DNA of 64,000 bases, from positions 112,697,036 through 112,761,035 of the forward strand of contig CM043699.1 of NCBI GenBank assembly GCA_023935145.1, in the 5' to 3' direction. The notes under the pieces are model-generated. The model saw nothing but the letters and a program-made list of their open reading frames with translations, searched no databases and had not been told where the DNA came from. Each line of letters starts with the position of its first letter. The first letter of the stretch is position 1. The translations under genes and the position numbers were made by a program. Below, piece by piece: positions 12,169-23,556 of this stretch. This DNA is from Bretschneidera sinensis. Lineage: Eukaryota > Streptophyta > Magnoliopsida > Brassicales > Akaniaceae.

Positions 12169-12879
12169 TTCTTGTATCGTCACGTACCACTGCTCCAATA
12201 CCACCAAAACCCTGTTTAGTATTAACTGCTCTATCCACATTAAGTTTCGTATATCCAGGTGCTTCAATTTAACATGAGGCCTTGTATGAATATCATGTAT
12301 TATCATTTGTCTAACAATCTTAGCATTCAAAAAATCAACCAAATAATTAACAGCAAATTTAACTACCTCCCTTGGGTCGCAATGGTTGCCAAAGACAGTG
12401 ACATCATTTCTAAACCCCTAAATAGCCCATGTTATGATTGCAAAAACACCCAACATCTCTTCATCCACCATTGATGCAAGCTCAGTGAACTACTCCTTAA
12501 AAGACAGGTCCCTATTCCACTCAGCTTTGAAACTCCATGAGACAATAACCAAATCATCTCCACTGCTTTGCAACCCTTCAAAGCATGAACTATTGATTCT
12601 ACCTCAGTGCCACAACTTGAACACTATGGTTTATGTTATAAATTGAGCTTTATATAATCCACATAACTACAAATATCAAAATTATATTGTGCTAAGAAAA
12701 TATCATATAAAATTAATTGTTTTATATATAATTTTATAATTTAAAGTTGCCAAAGATCTTAACTAAGTAATTAATGTAGCTTTTTTTTGGTTAAGCAGAC
12801 CATTCAAACACAAACTAAAACATGAGTCTTGGGCATTTAAACCCATTTATGTCAGCAAATAGAAAATTTAAAGTACAAT

Positions 12880-13260
12880 CCAGAGGTTTTTTAAAGAACA
12901 TAATATTATTGCCAAATTTTCAGCTTTCTTTTGTTATCCAATCCGCTGAAAAATTCGTCTCTTGTAGTTATGCATGATATTGAATTCACTAATCGACTCT
13001 ACCAAGCATTTGCAAGCCTATAGTAAAAGGCTAAGGGGATGGGAGTCTTTGAAGTTGTTAGAAATCAAATCAACAACAAGCTTAGCATCCAATTCAGTAA
13101 GCACCCTATCATAACCCAGACCAACAACCATCTCCAACCCAATCTTAACAACTAAGAATTCAGTTACAACACTATTTCTCTTGCTGAGTTGAACCCACGG
13201 GCCTTTAATCTAGTTTCTTCCATTATCACACATTAACCCTTTTACCTCTGCTAACCCTGT
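12880..13260 (-). pseudogene. second RNase H-like fragment of non-LTR type
   Basis: On the minus strand an open stretch reads SVVTEFLVVKIGLEMVVGLG, then DRVLTELDAKLVVDLISNN. This is the middle of a plant RNase H-like domain (helix, then a strand with E/S-D and hydrophobic residues). Stops occur on both sides. It borders copia element 1 on its right. It may belong to a second element or be a duplicate of the neighbouring remnant. Confidence 0.5.
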
Positions 13261-13335
13261 GTCCCTCAATGAAACCATATGTTATGACATAAAGAATAGT
13301 AAAACAATAAAATAAATAAACAAGAAACATAAATA

Positions 13336-13584
13336 TTTATCGTGGTTCGACCAAATTGACCTATGTCCACAGTAGAGATAATTTAAGTTTCGTTATGGAG
13401 TAAAAAAAATATTACAAGCAGTCTTAGTGTTTCCCTTAGCCACCAATACACTCACACTCACACTTTCTAACCCTAGTGTTAGGCTAACACTAGGATTATA
13501 TACATGATTTTTTTTCTTATGAAAAATGGATTGTATCGTTACCTTTGGGACTAGGATAAACATGATTCAAGACGAACTACAACA
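13336..13584 (-). repeat. 3' LTR of copia element 1
   Basis: About 249 bp, aligned with the 17613-17820 copy. Both share the segments TGTTGTAGT..GTCTT (minus-strand start), CTAGTGTTAGCCT and the end GAACCACGATA/AAACCATGATA. This copy has an extra block of about 40 bp (about 13512-13553, T-rich) absent from the other. Confidence 0.75.
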
Positions 13585-13667
13585 ATATCCATTTAGGCTT
13601 GAATTCCGCCGAACAAACCATATTACTCTAAACAACCATCTTCATAATACTACCCATTAAAGGGCAC

Positions 13668-16600
13668 TCAAGCTCTGCAAACCTTAACCAAGTCCAAGCA
13701 ATGATTGAACTTGATTTCAGGTAACGGCTTTATTAACATGTCTGTTGGATTTTCTGCAAGGGTTCACCCTTAAGATCCTAGTTGAACTTGTTTTTCTGAA
13801 CTGCAACTACACCTTCATTGATGATGTCTTTAATGAAGTTGTACTTCATTTCCATATGCTCGGTCATTTCATGGAACATAGGATTTTTAGCTAAGAAAAT
13901 TACACTTTGACTGCCATAATGCACAACTACTCCTGAGAATCAAACCCAAAACTGCCCACAAGACCTTACATCCATATAGTTTCTTTTATTGCCTTTGTAA
14001 GTACCACATGCTCAGCTTTTTTATTAGACAAGGCAACTGTAGGTTGTAAGGTTTCCTTCCAGCTTATAGCACAACCATAAAAAATGAAAAAATAACAAGT
14101 CAATGACTTTCTCCTATCTAGATCACCGGTGTAATCAGACTTTGCATATCCTATAACTCCACTAGTAGTCTTACTACTATCATACATCAAACAGGCTTCA
14201 GCAGAGCCCCATATCTCTGGGTCCACTTATCTGTTTCCCAATATGTTTTTCTAAGATTACTTAAGTATATACTAATAACACTAACAACATGTGAAATTTC
14301 AAGTCTAGAACATTCCATGTCATACATCAGACTGCCTACTGCACTAGCATATGGAACATGTGACATATGTTCCACTTCTTTCTCAGTTTGTGGTGACAGC
14401 TTCGTTGAAAGTTTGAAATGTGCCGCTAAAAGAGTACTTATTGGTTTTGTTTCGTCCATACCAAAATACTCCAAGACCTTCTCAATGTTCATTACTTGTG
14501 ACAAATATAATTTGCCTACCCGTCTTTCTCTATGGATCTCCATCCTCAATATCTTCTTTACTAGACCTAAATCCTTTATTTCAAATTCACCACCTAACTG
14601 AGCTTTCAACTTGTTGATTTCAGACATATCTCTGGCTATAATCAACATATCATCAATATACTAGAGTAAATACACAGAAGAATTATCAAGCATCTTTTTA
14701 GAGTAGACACAACTATCACACTGATTTCTGGAATACCCATTTTTAATCATGAAAGTGTCAAATCTCCTATACCACTGACTAGGGGATTGTTTTAAGTCAT
14801 GTAATGACTTCTTTAACAAATAGACATGATCTTCCTTACTAAAGACAATAAATACCTCAGGCTAGCTCATGTAAATTTGTTCTTCCAAATCACTCTGCAA
14901 AAATTCTATCTTAACATCTAGTTGTTCAAGTTCTAAATCAACTACACATACCATGGCAAGAATAACCCGAATGGAACTATGCTTCATAATAGGTTAGAAT
15001 ACTTCATGAAAGTTTATTTTCTCATTTTGAATATAGCCCATTGCTACCAACCTTGTCTTGAACCTTAGTGGTTCAACTCTAAGAATATTTTCTCTCTTTT
15101 TGAAGACCCATTTACAACCAATTGCTCGTTTCCCTTTAGGAAACTGTACCAACTCCTAAGTCTTATTTTTATGAAGAGATTCAATATTCTCATTCATAGC
15201 CGTTAACTATTCTGTAAACTCATTTTCTTTAACAACATTCTTGTATGTAATAAGTTCATATTCCATTAACAAAACATAAGCAATAGTACCTCTAAGCTAT
15301 ATTCTATTAGCAACATTTTGTCTCATCTCTCTGTCAGTACGTAGCTATATTGTATGGCTGCTATTCTTGTTCATATTCATCTACAATATCATCATCTTCT
15401 GTATCACTAGGTTGAGCTAGATGATCATGTTCTACTCTCATTAGAGCTCCCACCTCAAGTTCTACATGTTTATCAACACCATGATCTGACTCTACACTAT
15501 CAACAACAAAATCTTTTCTTTGATTTAACATAGCATATTCATCAAATGTTAAATCTCTACACCATAGTTTATATCCCATCGCCCTATTTTCATACCCTAA
15601 AAATATGTATTTTATTGCCCTAGGCTCAAGTTTACCATAATTCACACGAGCATATGCATGACAGCAAAAAAATCTTAAACCAGAATAATCAACAGAAGTT
15701 TCAGACAATGCCTCATCTTCAGTTCGATGGTAGTTGATGGAAACTAATTCACCAGGTAACATTTTGTGTTTATTACTTTAACCCAAAATACCTTTGAACA
15801 TCCAACATTGTTCTGCATACATCTAGCATATTCCAACATTGTTCTATTCATCTATATGGCAACCTCATTCTATCGTGGTGTTTTCTATACAATGTGGTGC
15901 CTCACTATACCCTCATTCTTACCGAACCCATCGAATTTACCATGACCAAATTTCATGCTATTATCATTTTGAATCACTTTTAATTGTTTCCAAGTAGTTT
16001 TTCAACCATGCCTTTCCAGTGCTTGAATTTGTCAAACACTTCATCCTTGTGTTTCAGAAAGTATATCCACACATTCTTGGAGTAATCATCAATCAAAGTA
16101 AAAAAAAATATTGTAGCTCAATGTAGGAAGCAACTAGATAAAGAACCCATATATCTGAATGTACATAATCCAGGATACCTTTGGTTCTGTGAACTAAACT
16201 GCTAAATTTCACCCTATATTGTTTACCAAACACGAAATCTCATAAAATTTCAGTTTGCATGTCTTGACTCCCTCCAACAATCCTCTTTTGTTAAGAATCA
16301 TCATCCCCCTCTCACTTATATGCCCCAATTGCATATGCCACAACTGAGTTTTATCAATTTCTAACATCCTAAGAGAAGAAATTGTCACAATACTAGTAAC
16401 AGAACTACAAGTAAGTGATAAATACCACTCTGAAATTTCTTTTCATCATTATTAAGGCACCCTTTCTAATTTTAACAAACTCGTGTTCTCTAGAAAATCT
16501 ATACCATTCTTTATCAAGAGTTCGTAAGGAGATCAGGTTTTTCTTCGGTTTTGGTACATGTCATGCTTCAATATCTTTGACAGTACTATCAAACATTTTG

Positions 16601-17560
16601 ATTTGCATTGCCCCTTCACCTACAATGACAGTAGAATTGTTATCTCTAAACTTTACATACCCTTCCTTTTTATGATAAGAAGAGAAACAATCTCTTCTAG
16701 GAGTCATGTTAAAAGACGCCCTTGAATCTAATATCAAATCATCCTCATAATTACAAATGTTCACTGCTAGAACTATTATGCACTAAGGTAGTACTAGCTC
16801 CTTTATTGTCAACCTTCTCTCACCCCTTTCTTTCTAGATTGAATTTTCTGGTATGCCCTTCTTTATGACAATGATAACAACAAAATTTTCTTCTAGTCTT
16901 GGATTTAGATCTTCACTTACCTCTATTGCTAGACTCCATTTCATCACTTTTACCTCTAGTAACAACCAAACCTACTTCACAGTTTTCTGCATATGAACTA
17001 AACACCCTTTTATGTAATTCTTTTGATTGAATGACATCGTTTACATCACTAACAACTATAGTATATCTGCCATACAATATAGTATCTTTAAAATTATCAT
17101 ATACAGGAAGTAAAGAATTTAACAAAATAAGGGCCTGGTCTTTTTCTTCTAACTTAACTCAAATTCCTCTTACATCCAACATAATTTTATTAAATTCATC
17201 TATGTGATCTATAATAAGTGTTATTTTTCATGCAAAAAGTGTATAGGCACTGTTTTTTATACAATCAATTCGTTAACGATTTTGTCATGTATTTCGTCTC
17301 CAATCTCTTCCATAAACCAATAATCATCTCATCATCATTGACTTCCTTCATAATACTATCTCCTAGATATAACAAAATCATATTGTGCGCCTTCGCCAAT
17401 AACTCATTCTATTGTTCTTTCTTCATGGATTCATGCAATTTTTCCATGCCTTTCAATGCCTTTACACAATCCTGTTGAACCAGAAGTGCTTGCATCTTAA
17501 CTTCTAGAGACTTAAGTTGTTGATTCCATCAAACTTCTCAATTTTGAATTTTGTAGACAT
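13668..17560 (-). pseudogene. copia element 1 gag-pol remains
   Basis: The minus-strand ATG at 17560 starts gag (MSTKFKIEKFDG). A CCHC-type knuckle (CYHCHKEGH) lies at about 16890-16848. The protease active site reads DSRA instead of DSGA (within 16561-16764). The integrase zinc region and core are at about 16400-15800, with several stops. An integrase C-terminal/connector frame is at 15361-15762. RT spans about 15160-14260, with the YIDD box preserved near 14650. RNase H is at 13966-14226. The frame ends with DMLIKPLPE and a stop at 13668-13670, a typical copia terminus. Multiple stops and frameshifts make it non-functional. Confidence 0.85.
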
Positions 17561-17612
17561 AGTGAAACCCTAATTGAGAAAACAAAAAATCAAATTAGGA
17601 TTTGATACCACT

Positions 17613-17820
17613 TGTATCATGGTTTGGCCAAATCGAACTACATCAACATTGGAGATGATTTGAGTTTCACTTTGGAGAATAAAATAAATTATAAGCAGCT
17701 TTTAGTGTTTCTCTTAAACCCTAACCCCTAATACACCTACGCTTACACTCTCTAACCCTAGCTTCAGGCTAACACTAGAATTATATACAGGATAAACAGA
17801 ATTTAAGACATACTACAACA
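17613..17820 (-). repeat. 5' LTR of copia element 1
   Basis: 208 bp. The minus strand starts TGTTGTAGTATGTC at 17820 and ends CATGATACA at 17613, two bases before the primer-binding site TGGTATCA. The boundary is set by that site and by the alignment with the other LTR. Confidence 0.8.
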
Positions 17821-18513
17821 CCAACAAAATTGAGCTTCACCACTCCTTATGGTGGAGGAGTCCAGTCGACCTAAATAGTTCAAATTTTAACCTTATTGCC
17901 AAGCTTATCACATAGGGCATACTACTCCCAGGCCCTTAAGGTTGCGACTTTAAGGGGATCAGAGGTTGTGTTAGAGTTTCTTGTATCATTTTGTGTGAAT
18001 GAGAGCTTGTTTCTTTCACAACAAAAATTTCATCTAGAAAATAAAATAAAAAACTCCAAGGGGGTCCCAAATTGGTTAACGAAGTTTGATATTTAAGTTG
18101 CTTAGATTTTTTTTATTTTTGGATTTTTATTGCTTGAGTTTTATTATTTTGGGTTTTATAATATTTATTGACTAAGTGTTAGAAAAGTATACAATCCAAA
18201 TAGTAATAAAATTAATCAAAATTATGTCATTTTGATAGTTAGAGGAAATAATTGACACATGAAGACAGTTGAAATGAAGCTCAATATTTATGTTTCAAAG
18301 CTTTCATGATTGATCTATTTTTATAAATTCATTGATAGTTAAAATTAGTTTTATCTATTACAAAAAAGGTTTAAATATACTTCAAATCCTAAAGTTTTGG
18401 CTAACATGCACTTATAATGATATAAACTTCAAATTCGTGGGTTTGCGGTGTTAGCAAAAGAAAAATCGAAAACGATATAAAAATAATAAATCCTTGAAAT
18501 TTATTAATAAGAA
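17821..18513. other. intergenic sequence between two retroelement remnants
   Basis: No gene or repeat recognised. The 66-codon open frame at 17896-18096 has no family resemblance I can name. The stretch after 18100 is T-rich. Confidence 0.4.
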
Positions 18514-19169
18514 TTTTGATGCCGAAAAACGTGAAGAGAACAGGCCCGCTTTTTTTGGTCCTCAACAGGGTATTTGTTTAAGATTATCCTTGACAAAGAA
18601 GGGGGAGGACGTGGAATGTCTCATCTGCGCTTGGAGTGAGCGGGGTACCTACAAAAGAAGTCTCCCGGAACGTGATACTTTGGGAAAAACCCTCTGATGG
18701 TTAAGTTAATGAATGTTTAGAAATGGGAAGAATTATGCCGAGATGAAGGGATATTTGGGAGGAGGAGAGAACTGAAATAGTTCTCTTTTTTCCTTGTATG
18801 TTTTCTCCTTGTTCTTTGAGTTCTCTCTTTTTCTTCTTTTTTGTGTTTGTATGTGTATTTGCACTTCTTGTATGAATGCCTTTGTTCTTGTCGAGGATGA
18901 ATGTCTCTTTATATAGTGCTCCTTGTTTGGCCTTCTGAAGTACAACACTATTAGGATGTGACCGGAAGATCTTGAGTCTCGTAGGGGATGGTACCATTGC
19001 ACCTTGAGCCTAAAAAATGATGGTCTTTCGTTTGTAAGGAATGACCTCTGCCCGAGTCATCACATTGAAGGAATGACTTCTGCTGTAGTCAAGTCGAGTC
19101 ATTTTACTACTGAGAAGTGGTTGGCTTAGTGTGCAATTCTCATTGATCCGTATTATTTGAGTCACATCA
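18514..19169 (-). mobile_element. solo LTR of a gypsy (Tat-like) element, target duplication AAGAA
   Basis: The 656-bp unit starts TTTTGATGCCG (original TG probably mutated) and ends GAGTCACATCA. Perfect AAGAA duplications flank it (18509-18513 and 19170-19174). Start and end match the LTR of the gag-only element at 20772 (TGTTGATGCCG, CACTACATCA). A minus-strand TATATAAA lies at 18908-18915, which sets the orientation. No internal sequence remains. Short open frames inside it are not genes. Confidence 0.8.
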
Positions 19170-19174
19170 AAGAA

Positions 19175-20766
19175 TAAATCTCAAAACATATAAAATATAA
19201 ATTTAAAACATGAAAACTAATTTCAATATTCTTGAAAAATAATGCAAAAACACATCTTTGAAAATGATAAAAAAATAATAAACAAATCCTTAAAAACGAT
19301 GAGAAAAGAATGAATATAATTTCTTTTAGAAATAAAAAACTTGAATAATAAAAAAATCTGGAAAAATTATCAATTAGTTGCTTCGGGCTTTCACATTTCT
19401 TTCCTTTAATTACTTCCGCCTTTTGTTCAATTTGCTTTCCCTCCTTTGGCTAACATACGAATCAAATCACTCATCAACTTTTTTAATTTCCAAGCATCAA
19501 CTTGATTCTTTCTAACGTCAGAGTTGTTTCAAGTTTTATAAGAACGGATGAAAAAGTGAAGCTAGCTGTCAGTACTGTGTACTATCTGATGCTTCTCCAG
19601 TGATGGTAAGCGAAAATCCTAGTAGGGTCTCCAAAGATGCGGTTGTTCATGCAAAGTGTTAAATAGTACAATAATTTTTTTTTTTTCTTTCTATAGACCG
19701 ATCTGATGCATGTACGTTTGTATACCGACATTTAATGCCAAATATCTGCCTATTATCTTCTATTTTAGAATCATCAATATATAGATTTTATATTCTATTA
19801 TATTTTCCTTTTATCTTCTGTAGGCTGAATGGCTGATGCATGTATGTTATATACAGACATCTACGTCGTGTACGTGTTATCAGACAATAGTATTGGATTC
19901 TGAAACGAATGAAATAAAACAATATCGTATACAACAAATTCAGTCTGAAATGTATGGGATATTCATAGTACATAGTATCTTTTGGACACAAGGAAAGTGC
20001 CGTAGAGAGGGTATTTTAAAGGACATGTTGTAACTTAATACCGTGCGTATCAATATTGTAAATTAAATAAATGTAATAATAATATCATACATGAAACTTT
20101 GGATATAAATAACTTCATAAGTAAAATATATATTTGATTGAGCTATCGTCATAGCGAAAATTTAAATTATCTCATAGCTTAGATTATGTCATTCTTTTTG
20201 TACTTCCACAACATTTTTCTCAGATGGATAAAAAACTGAATACTCAGATGTACTAGGAGCCAAAGAGGGGACCTAACCTGTTTATATATACATCAGTAAC
20301 CCTAGTTACTGAAAATGGATCCTTCCATTTATGGGTCAATATTGGACTAAGGCTTACACTAACTGTTGATCCACATTAATAATATTAAGATGTCTACAAA
20401 CCCAAACCACATGATCATCAATTAACAACATATGAGCTCTCATACTTTTCTCATTGTACATAATCCCCTGACCCAACTTTATAAAACTAAAACCACTATA
20501 ATTAGTGGTAGCCCGCGTAAAAACATTCTAACAAACATCTTAAGGCATGGACTTAAATATGTACTTCAGAGGGATCTTGGATACACGAGAGACACTATGT
20601 TTACTTGAGGAACACTGCCTCACGTACTCAAAACGTACCTAGCTCGCTCTTCGGCCTCTGATCCAATGGTTCCTAGAAGGCATACTTTAGTTCACTAGAT
20701 ACTTCCATTGGTTCATGTATTTTCAATTTATTTACGAAAAAATAAAATTTTCATTGAAACTCAATA
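19175..20766. other. intergenic DNA with a weak internal duplication
   Basis: No gene recognised. Two related segments of about 47 bp, each holding CTGATGCATGTA followed by TATAC(C/A)GACAT, lie near 19695-19735 and 19828-19862, about 134 bp apart. The rest is ordinary AT-rich sequence. Confidence 0.4.
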
Positions 20767-20771
20767 ATAAG

Positions 20772-21281
20772 TGTTGATGCCGAAAGAAATCTACTGCTAG
20801 GCTGGAGAACTAAAATGTTAGGTCTGCACAGAAAGAAAACATTGAACTAAAGAGTCATCGAAGGAAGAGGGGGGTGGTACCTCCGAGGACTCTCCGATGC
20901 TTTTGTTAGTGCAAGGTTTTGTGGGAGGAAATGGAGGGAATAATAATGGCAATAGTAGTGTTTGGTGATGAATGAATTGAAATTTGCGTACCTTGGACCA
21001 CCTATTTATATCAACTTAAGGAATCAAATCTGTTGCTTGCTCGGGGATAACGCGGTCTCTAGAATATCGCTTTCGTTTTCACGTGTGAAGGGTTTGTTAG
21101 TGATAACGGTTTCATCATTTACTGTGCTGCATTGCCATCATTGTAGCTTCATGGTTCGTTCTGAGGTCTTATGTGTCATCAGATTATTGGAGGGAGAGTT
21201 ATCTACGTGTCGTTAGGTCATCGAAGAAAGAAGTGTCCACATGTCACCAGTTTATCGGAGGGAGAATTATTCACTACATCA
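20772..21281 (-). repeat. 3' LTR of the gag-only gypsy element
   Basis: 510 bp, TGTTGATGCCG to CTACATCA on the plus strand, close to the 23557-24063 copy throughout. The minus-strand TATAAAT is at 21010-21004. The polypurine tract adjoins at 21282-21297. Confidence 0.9.
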
Positions 21282-21373
21282 GAAGCCCCCCACTTCCTTA
21301 AGTATATTTATTTTCTTGAGGAAATATAATGGAGCCGGTGTTCTTGGTTGCATGCTTCAGAGGTGTGAAACCG

Positions 21374-22040
21374 AGCATATGGAGCTCAGTCAAAATGTTT
21401 AGCCTTGCAGATGTGGGACCGAGCTTAGTCAAAATGCTCGACCTTAGAGATATGAGACCGAGCATTTTTATGCTCGGTCTTCAAGACGTTGGACAGAGCA
21501 TATGAAGCTTAGTCAAAATGCTCGGTCTTGGAGACATATGACTGAGCATATGAAACTCAGTCAAAATGCTCGGCCTTAGAGACATGGGACCGAGAATATG
21601 AAGCTCGATCAAAATGGTCAGCCTTAGAGACGTGGGACCAAACATATGAAGCTTAGTTAAAATGCTCGGCCTTAGAGACGTAAGACCAGACATATGAAAC
21701 TTAGTCAAAATGCTCAGCCTTGGAGATTTTCTAGAGATGTGAGACCGAGCATAAGAGGCTCAGTCAAAATGCTCGACCTTGGAGATATGAGACCGAGAAT
21801 ATGAAGCTCAATCAAAATGCTCGGCCTTGGAGACTTATGACCGAGAATATGAAGCTTAGTCAAAATGCTCAGCCTTAGAGATTTCCTAGAGATGTGAAAC
21901 CGAGCATATAAAGTTCAATCAAAATGCTCGGTCTTGGAGATTTTCTGGAGACGTGGGACCGAGCATATGAGGCTCAGTCAAAATGCTCGGCATTGGAGAC
22001 ATGAGACCGAACATATGAAGCTCAGGCAAAATACTCATTC
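21374..22040 (-). repeat. tandem array, about 14 units of 48 or 59 bp
   Basis: The unit core is GAGCATATGAAGCTCAGTC, AAAATGCTCGGCCTTGGAGA, then a short tail ending GACC. About fourteen diverged units follow each other. Most are 48 bp. At least three (near 21673, 21850 and 21900) are 59 bp, because an 11-bp block like TTTTCTAGAGA is inserted at the same place, and two near 21421-21478 are shortened. The array lies between gag and the polypurine tract. The short open frames across it (LTKLHM-like repeats) are by-products of the 48-bp period, not evidence of a protein. Confidence 0.85.
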
Positions 22041-22245
22041 TTGTCGTGATCCAATAAACTCCTTTAAGTGCTATCGATTGATAAGGGTCCTCAATTGATA
22101 AGAGTCTCAATCTGCTGCTTCAGAGAGTGACACTCTTCAGTGTAATGCCCATGATTCCTGTGGAATCGGCACCACTTGCTCTAATCTCCACTGAGGCATT
22201 GCGGCTATGAAGGCTATCAAAGGATCGCTCTGTCTTAAACCTGTA

Positions 22246-23356
22246 TCAGGATATTGGTCCTGGGTACGCTGAGTGGAGTGAAACTTTCAAAATAGGTGGT
22301 GGCTTTATATCTGTTCTCGTGATGGGGTTTTTGGTTGCCCCACTTCGAGGATCACCAATGTCTTTCCTCTTCTTTTCTGTTTCCCCTTCTCTTTCCTTCC
22401 GAAAAGCTTGATCATCCTCAGACAACATGTACTTCTTAACTCAGGCTAAGATCTCGTTCATGTCTTTGAGCAGTCGCCTGATGAACTTAGAGCTGAAGAT
22501 CCTGGATCTAAGCCCGTTTTTGAATGCCAATATCTATAAGTTGGGGTCGAGGTCTGGGAATTTCTATGCAGCGGCATTGAATCTCGAGATGTAGGCTCGA
22601 AGTTTCTCTCCCCGATACTGGATGATGTTGAATAGACTTTCTAAGGTCTTCCTAGGTCCCTTGCTGTTGAGAAAATGCGAAGTAAAGGCATAGCTAAGTT
22701 TCTTGAAGATGTCGATGCTTCCCAGCTTTAGCCAAGAATACCACGTACTGGCGGTCTTCTCAAGGGTAAGGGGAAAAGCTTGACATAGAACAAGATCATA
22801 ATGCTGATGTTGCATCGTGATCTCATAGAGCTGTAGGTGATCTAGGAGGTCTGTTGAGCTGTCGTAGGGCTTGATTTGTGGTGTTCGAAAATTTGGCGGA
22901 GTGAAGCTCCGAGAACTTCTTGAGTGAATGGTGGATCTTGGATGCAGAGCTCATCTAGCCTTTGAGAGCTTCATTGATCATCTCTTCCATTTCTTTGATT
23001 AGTTTGTCTAGGCCAAAATTACTTCTAGAGGAAGAACCTCCCTTAGATCTACTGGCATGAGGCGATGAAGATTCTGCGGTGGAACGACTATCGACGGGGT
23101 GCCCGTCGCTAGGATGATTAGTTTGTCTAAAGGCATTGCGGGGAGATGGAGGTAAGGGCTACCTGCCCGCTCCACGAACTTCAGAAGTGAGATCTGTCAC
23201 TAGATGAGAGAGTTCTAAAAACTGCGCTTGGATCATCAGAATGGCAGAATGTAACGAAGCGGCTCCCCCAAGATATTCGGGGGAATTCGTCTCTGCCGAT
23301 CCTGGATAAAGATATTGCACTTCCTGAAAGGTATGTGGGTTATGGCTAAGATTCAT
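22246..23356 (-). pseudogene. gag remains of the non-autonomous gypsy element
   Basis: On the minus strand 23356-23159 encodes the gag N-terminal part (QFLELSHLVTDLTSEVR). 22815-22564 encodes the retrotransposon gag domain core (AFPLTLEKTASTWYSWL and FTSHFLNSKGPRKT). 22428-22246 encodes the tail (EDDQAFRKEREGETEKKRKD). The same blocks, in the same order, occur in the Tat-type element at about 51620-52480. The first block is in a different frame and a stop separates the last two, so the gene is broken. It ends before any protease. Confidence 0.85.
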
Positions 23357-23556
23357 GTGCTCAGACGCAGGGGGGAACCTTGAGGCAGACTGCTGGTTGT
23401 AAGTGCTAGTTCGCGCAGGTGCAACACTAACTTCAGTGATTCCCTTGCTGGTATTTTGGTGGTGTTTTTGGATGGCATGGCAACAGATGAGTTCTTAGAT
23501 TTCTTCGTTTTTACTGTTTAGCGAGAGATTGAATTTTCCCACAGACAGCGTCAATC

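Larger units (their letters stand above)
10680..12650 (-). pseudogene. non-LTR retrotransposon 3' end (zinc-binding and RNase H domains), split by a solo LTR
   Basis: Read on the minus strand, 12640-12480 carries a zf-RVT-like motif (CSSCGTEVESIVHALKGC). Then 12300-12174 carries the start of a plant RNase H-like domain (KLNVDRAV, GFGGIGAVVRDD). After the solo LTR (11014-12168) the domain resumes at 11008 with IFIATMMKK and continues through MRERFGLAESLGIQCLEMES to NREGNGVAHMAAR at about 10735-10700. The last part needs a frameshift. The join restores the domain exactly at the TTCTT duplication, so the LTR was inserted into this older remnant. Such domains occur at the C terminus of plant LINE-type polyproteins and related cellular proteins. 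This copy cannot be functional. Confidence 0.75.
13336..17820 (-). mobile_element. decayed Ty1/copia element 1, complete in outline
   Basis: A 4.5-kb element on the minus strand with related LTRs at both ends (13336-13584 and 17613-17820). A primer-binding site complementary to initiator tRNA-Met (TGGTATCAAA, 17610-17601) lies just inside the 5' LTR, and the domains run gag, protease, integrase, RT, RNase H in copia order. No matching target duplication was found (AAATA against CCAAC), and the outer base pair of the 3' LTR is mutated from TG to TT, so the copy is old. Confidence 0.85.

Noticed and set aside
13331..17825. Target duplication for copia element 1
   Set aside because: The bases flanking the deduced LTR ends (AAATA and CCAAC) do not match, so none is claimed.
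21374..22040. Regular repeats resembling a CRISPR array
   Set aside because: Units are contiguous without unique spacers, diverged from each other, and lie inside a plant retroelement.
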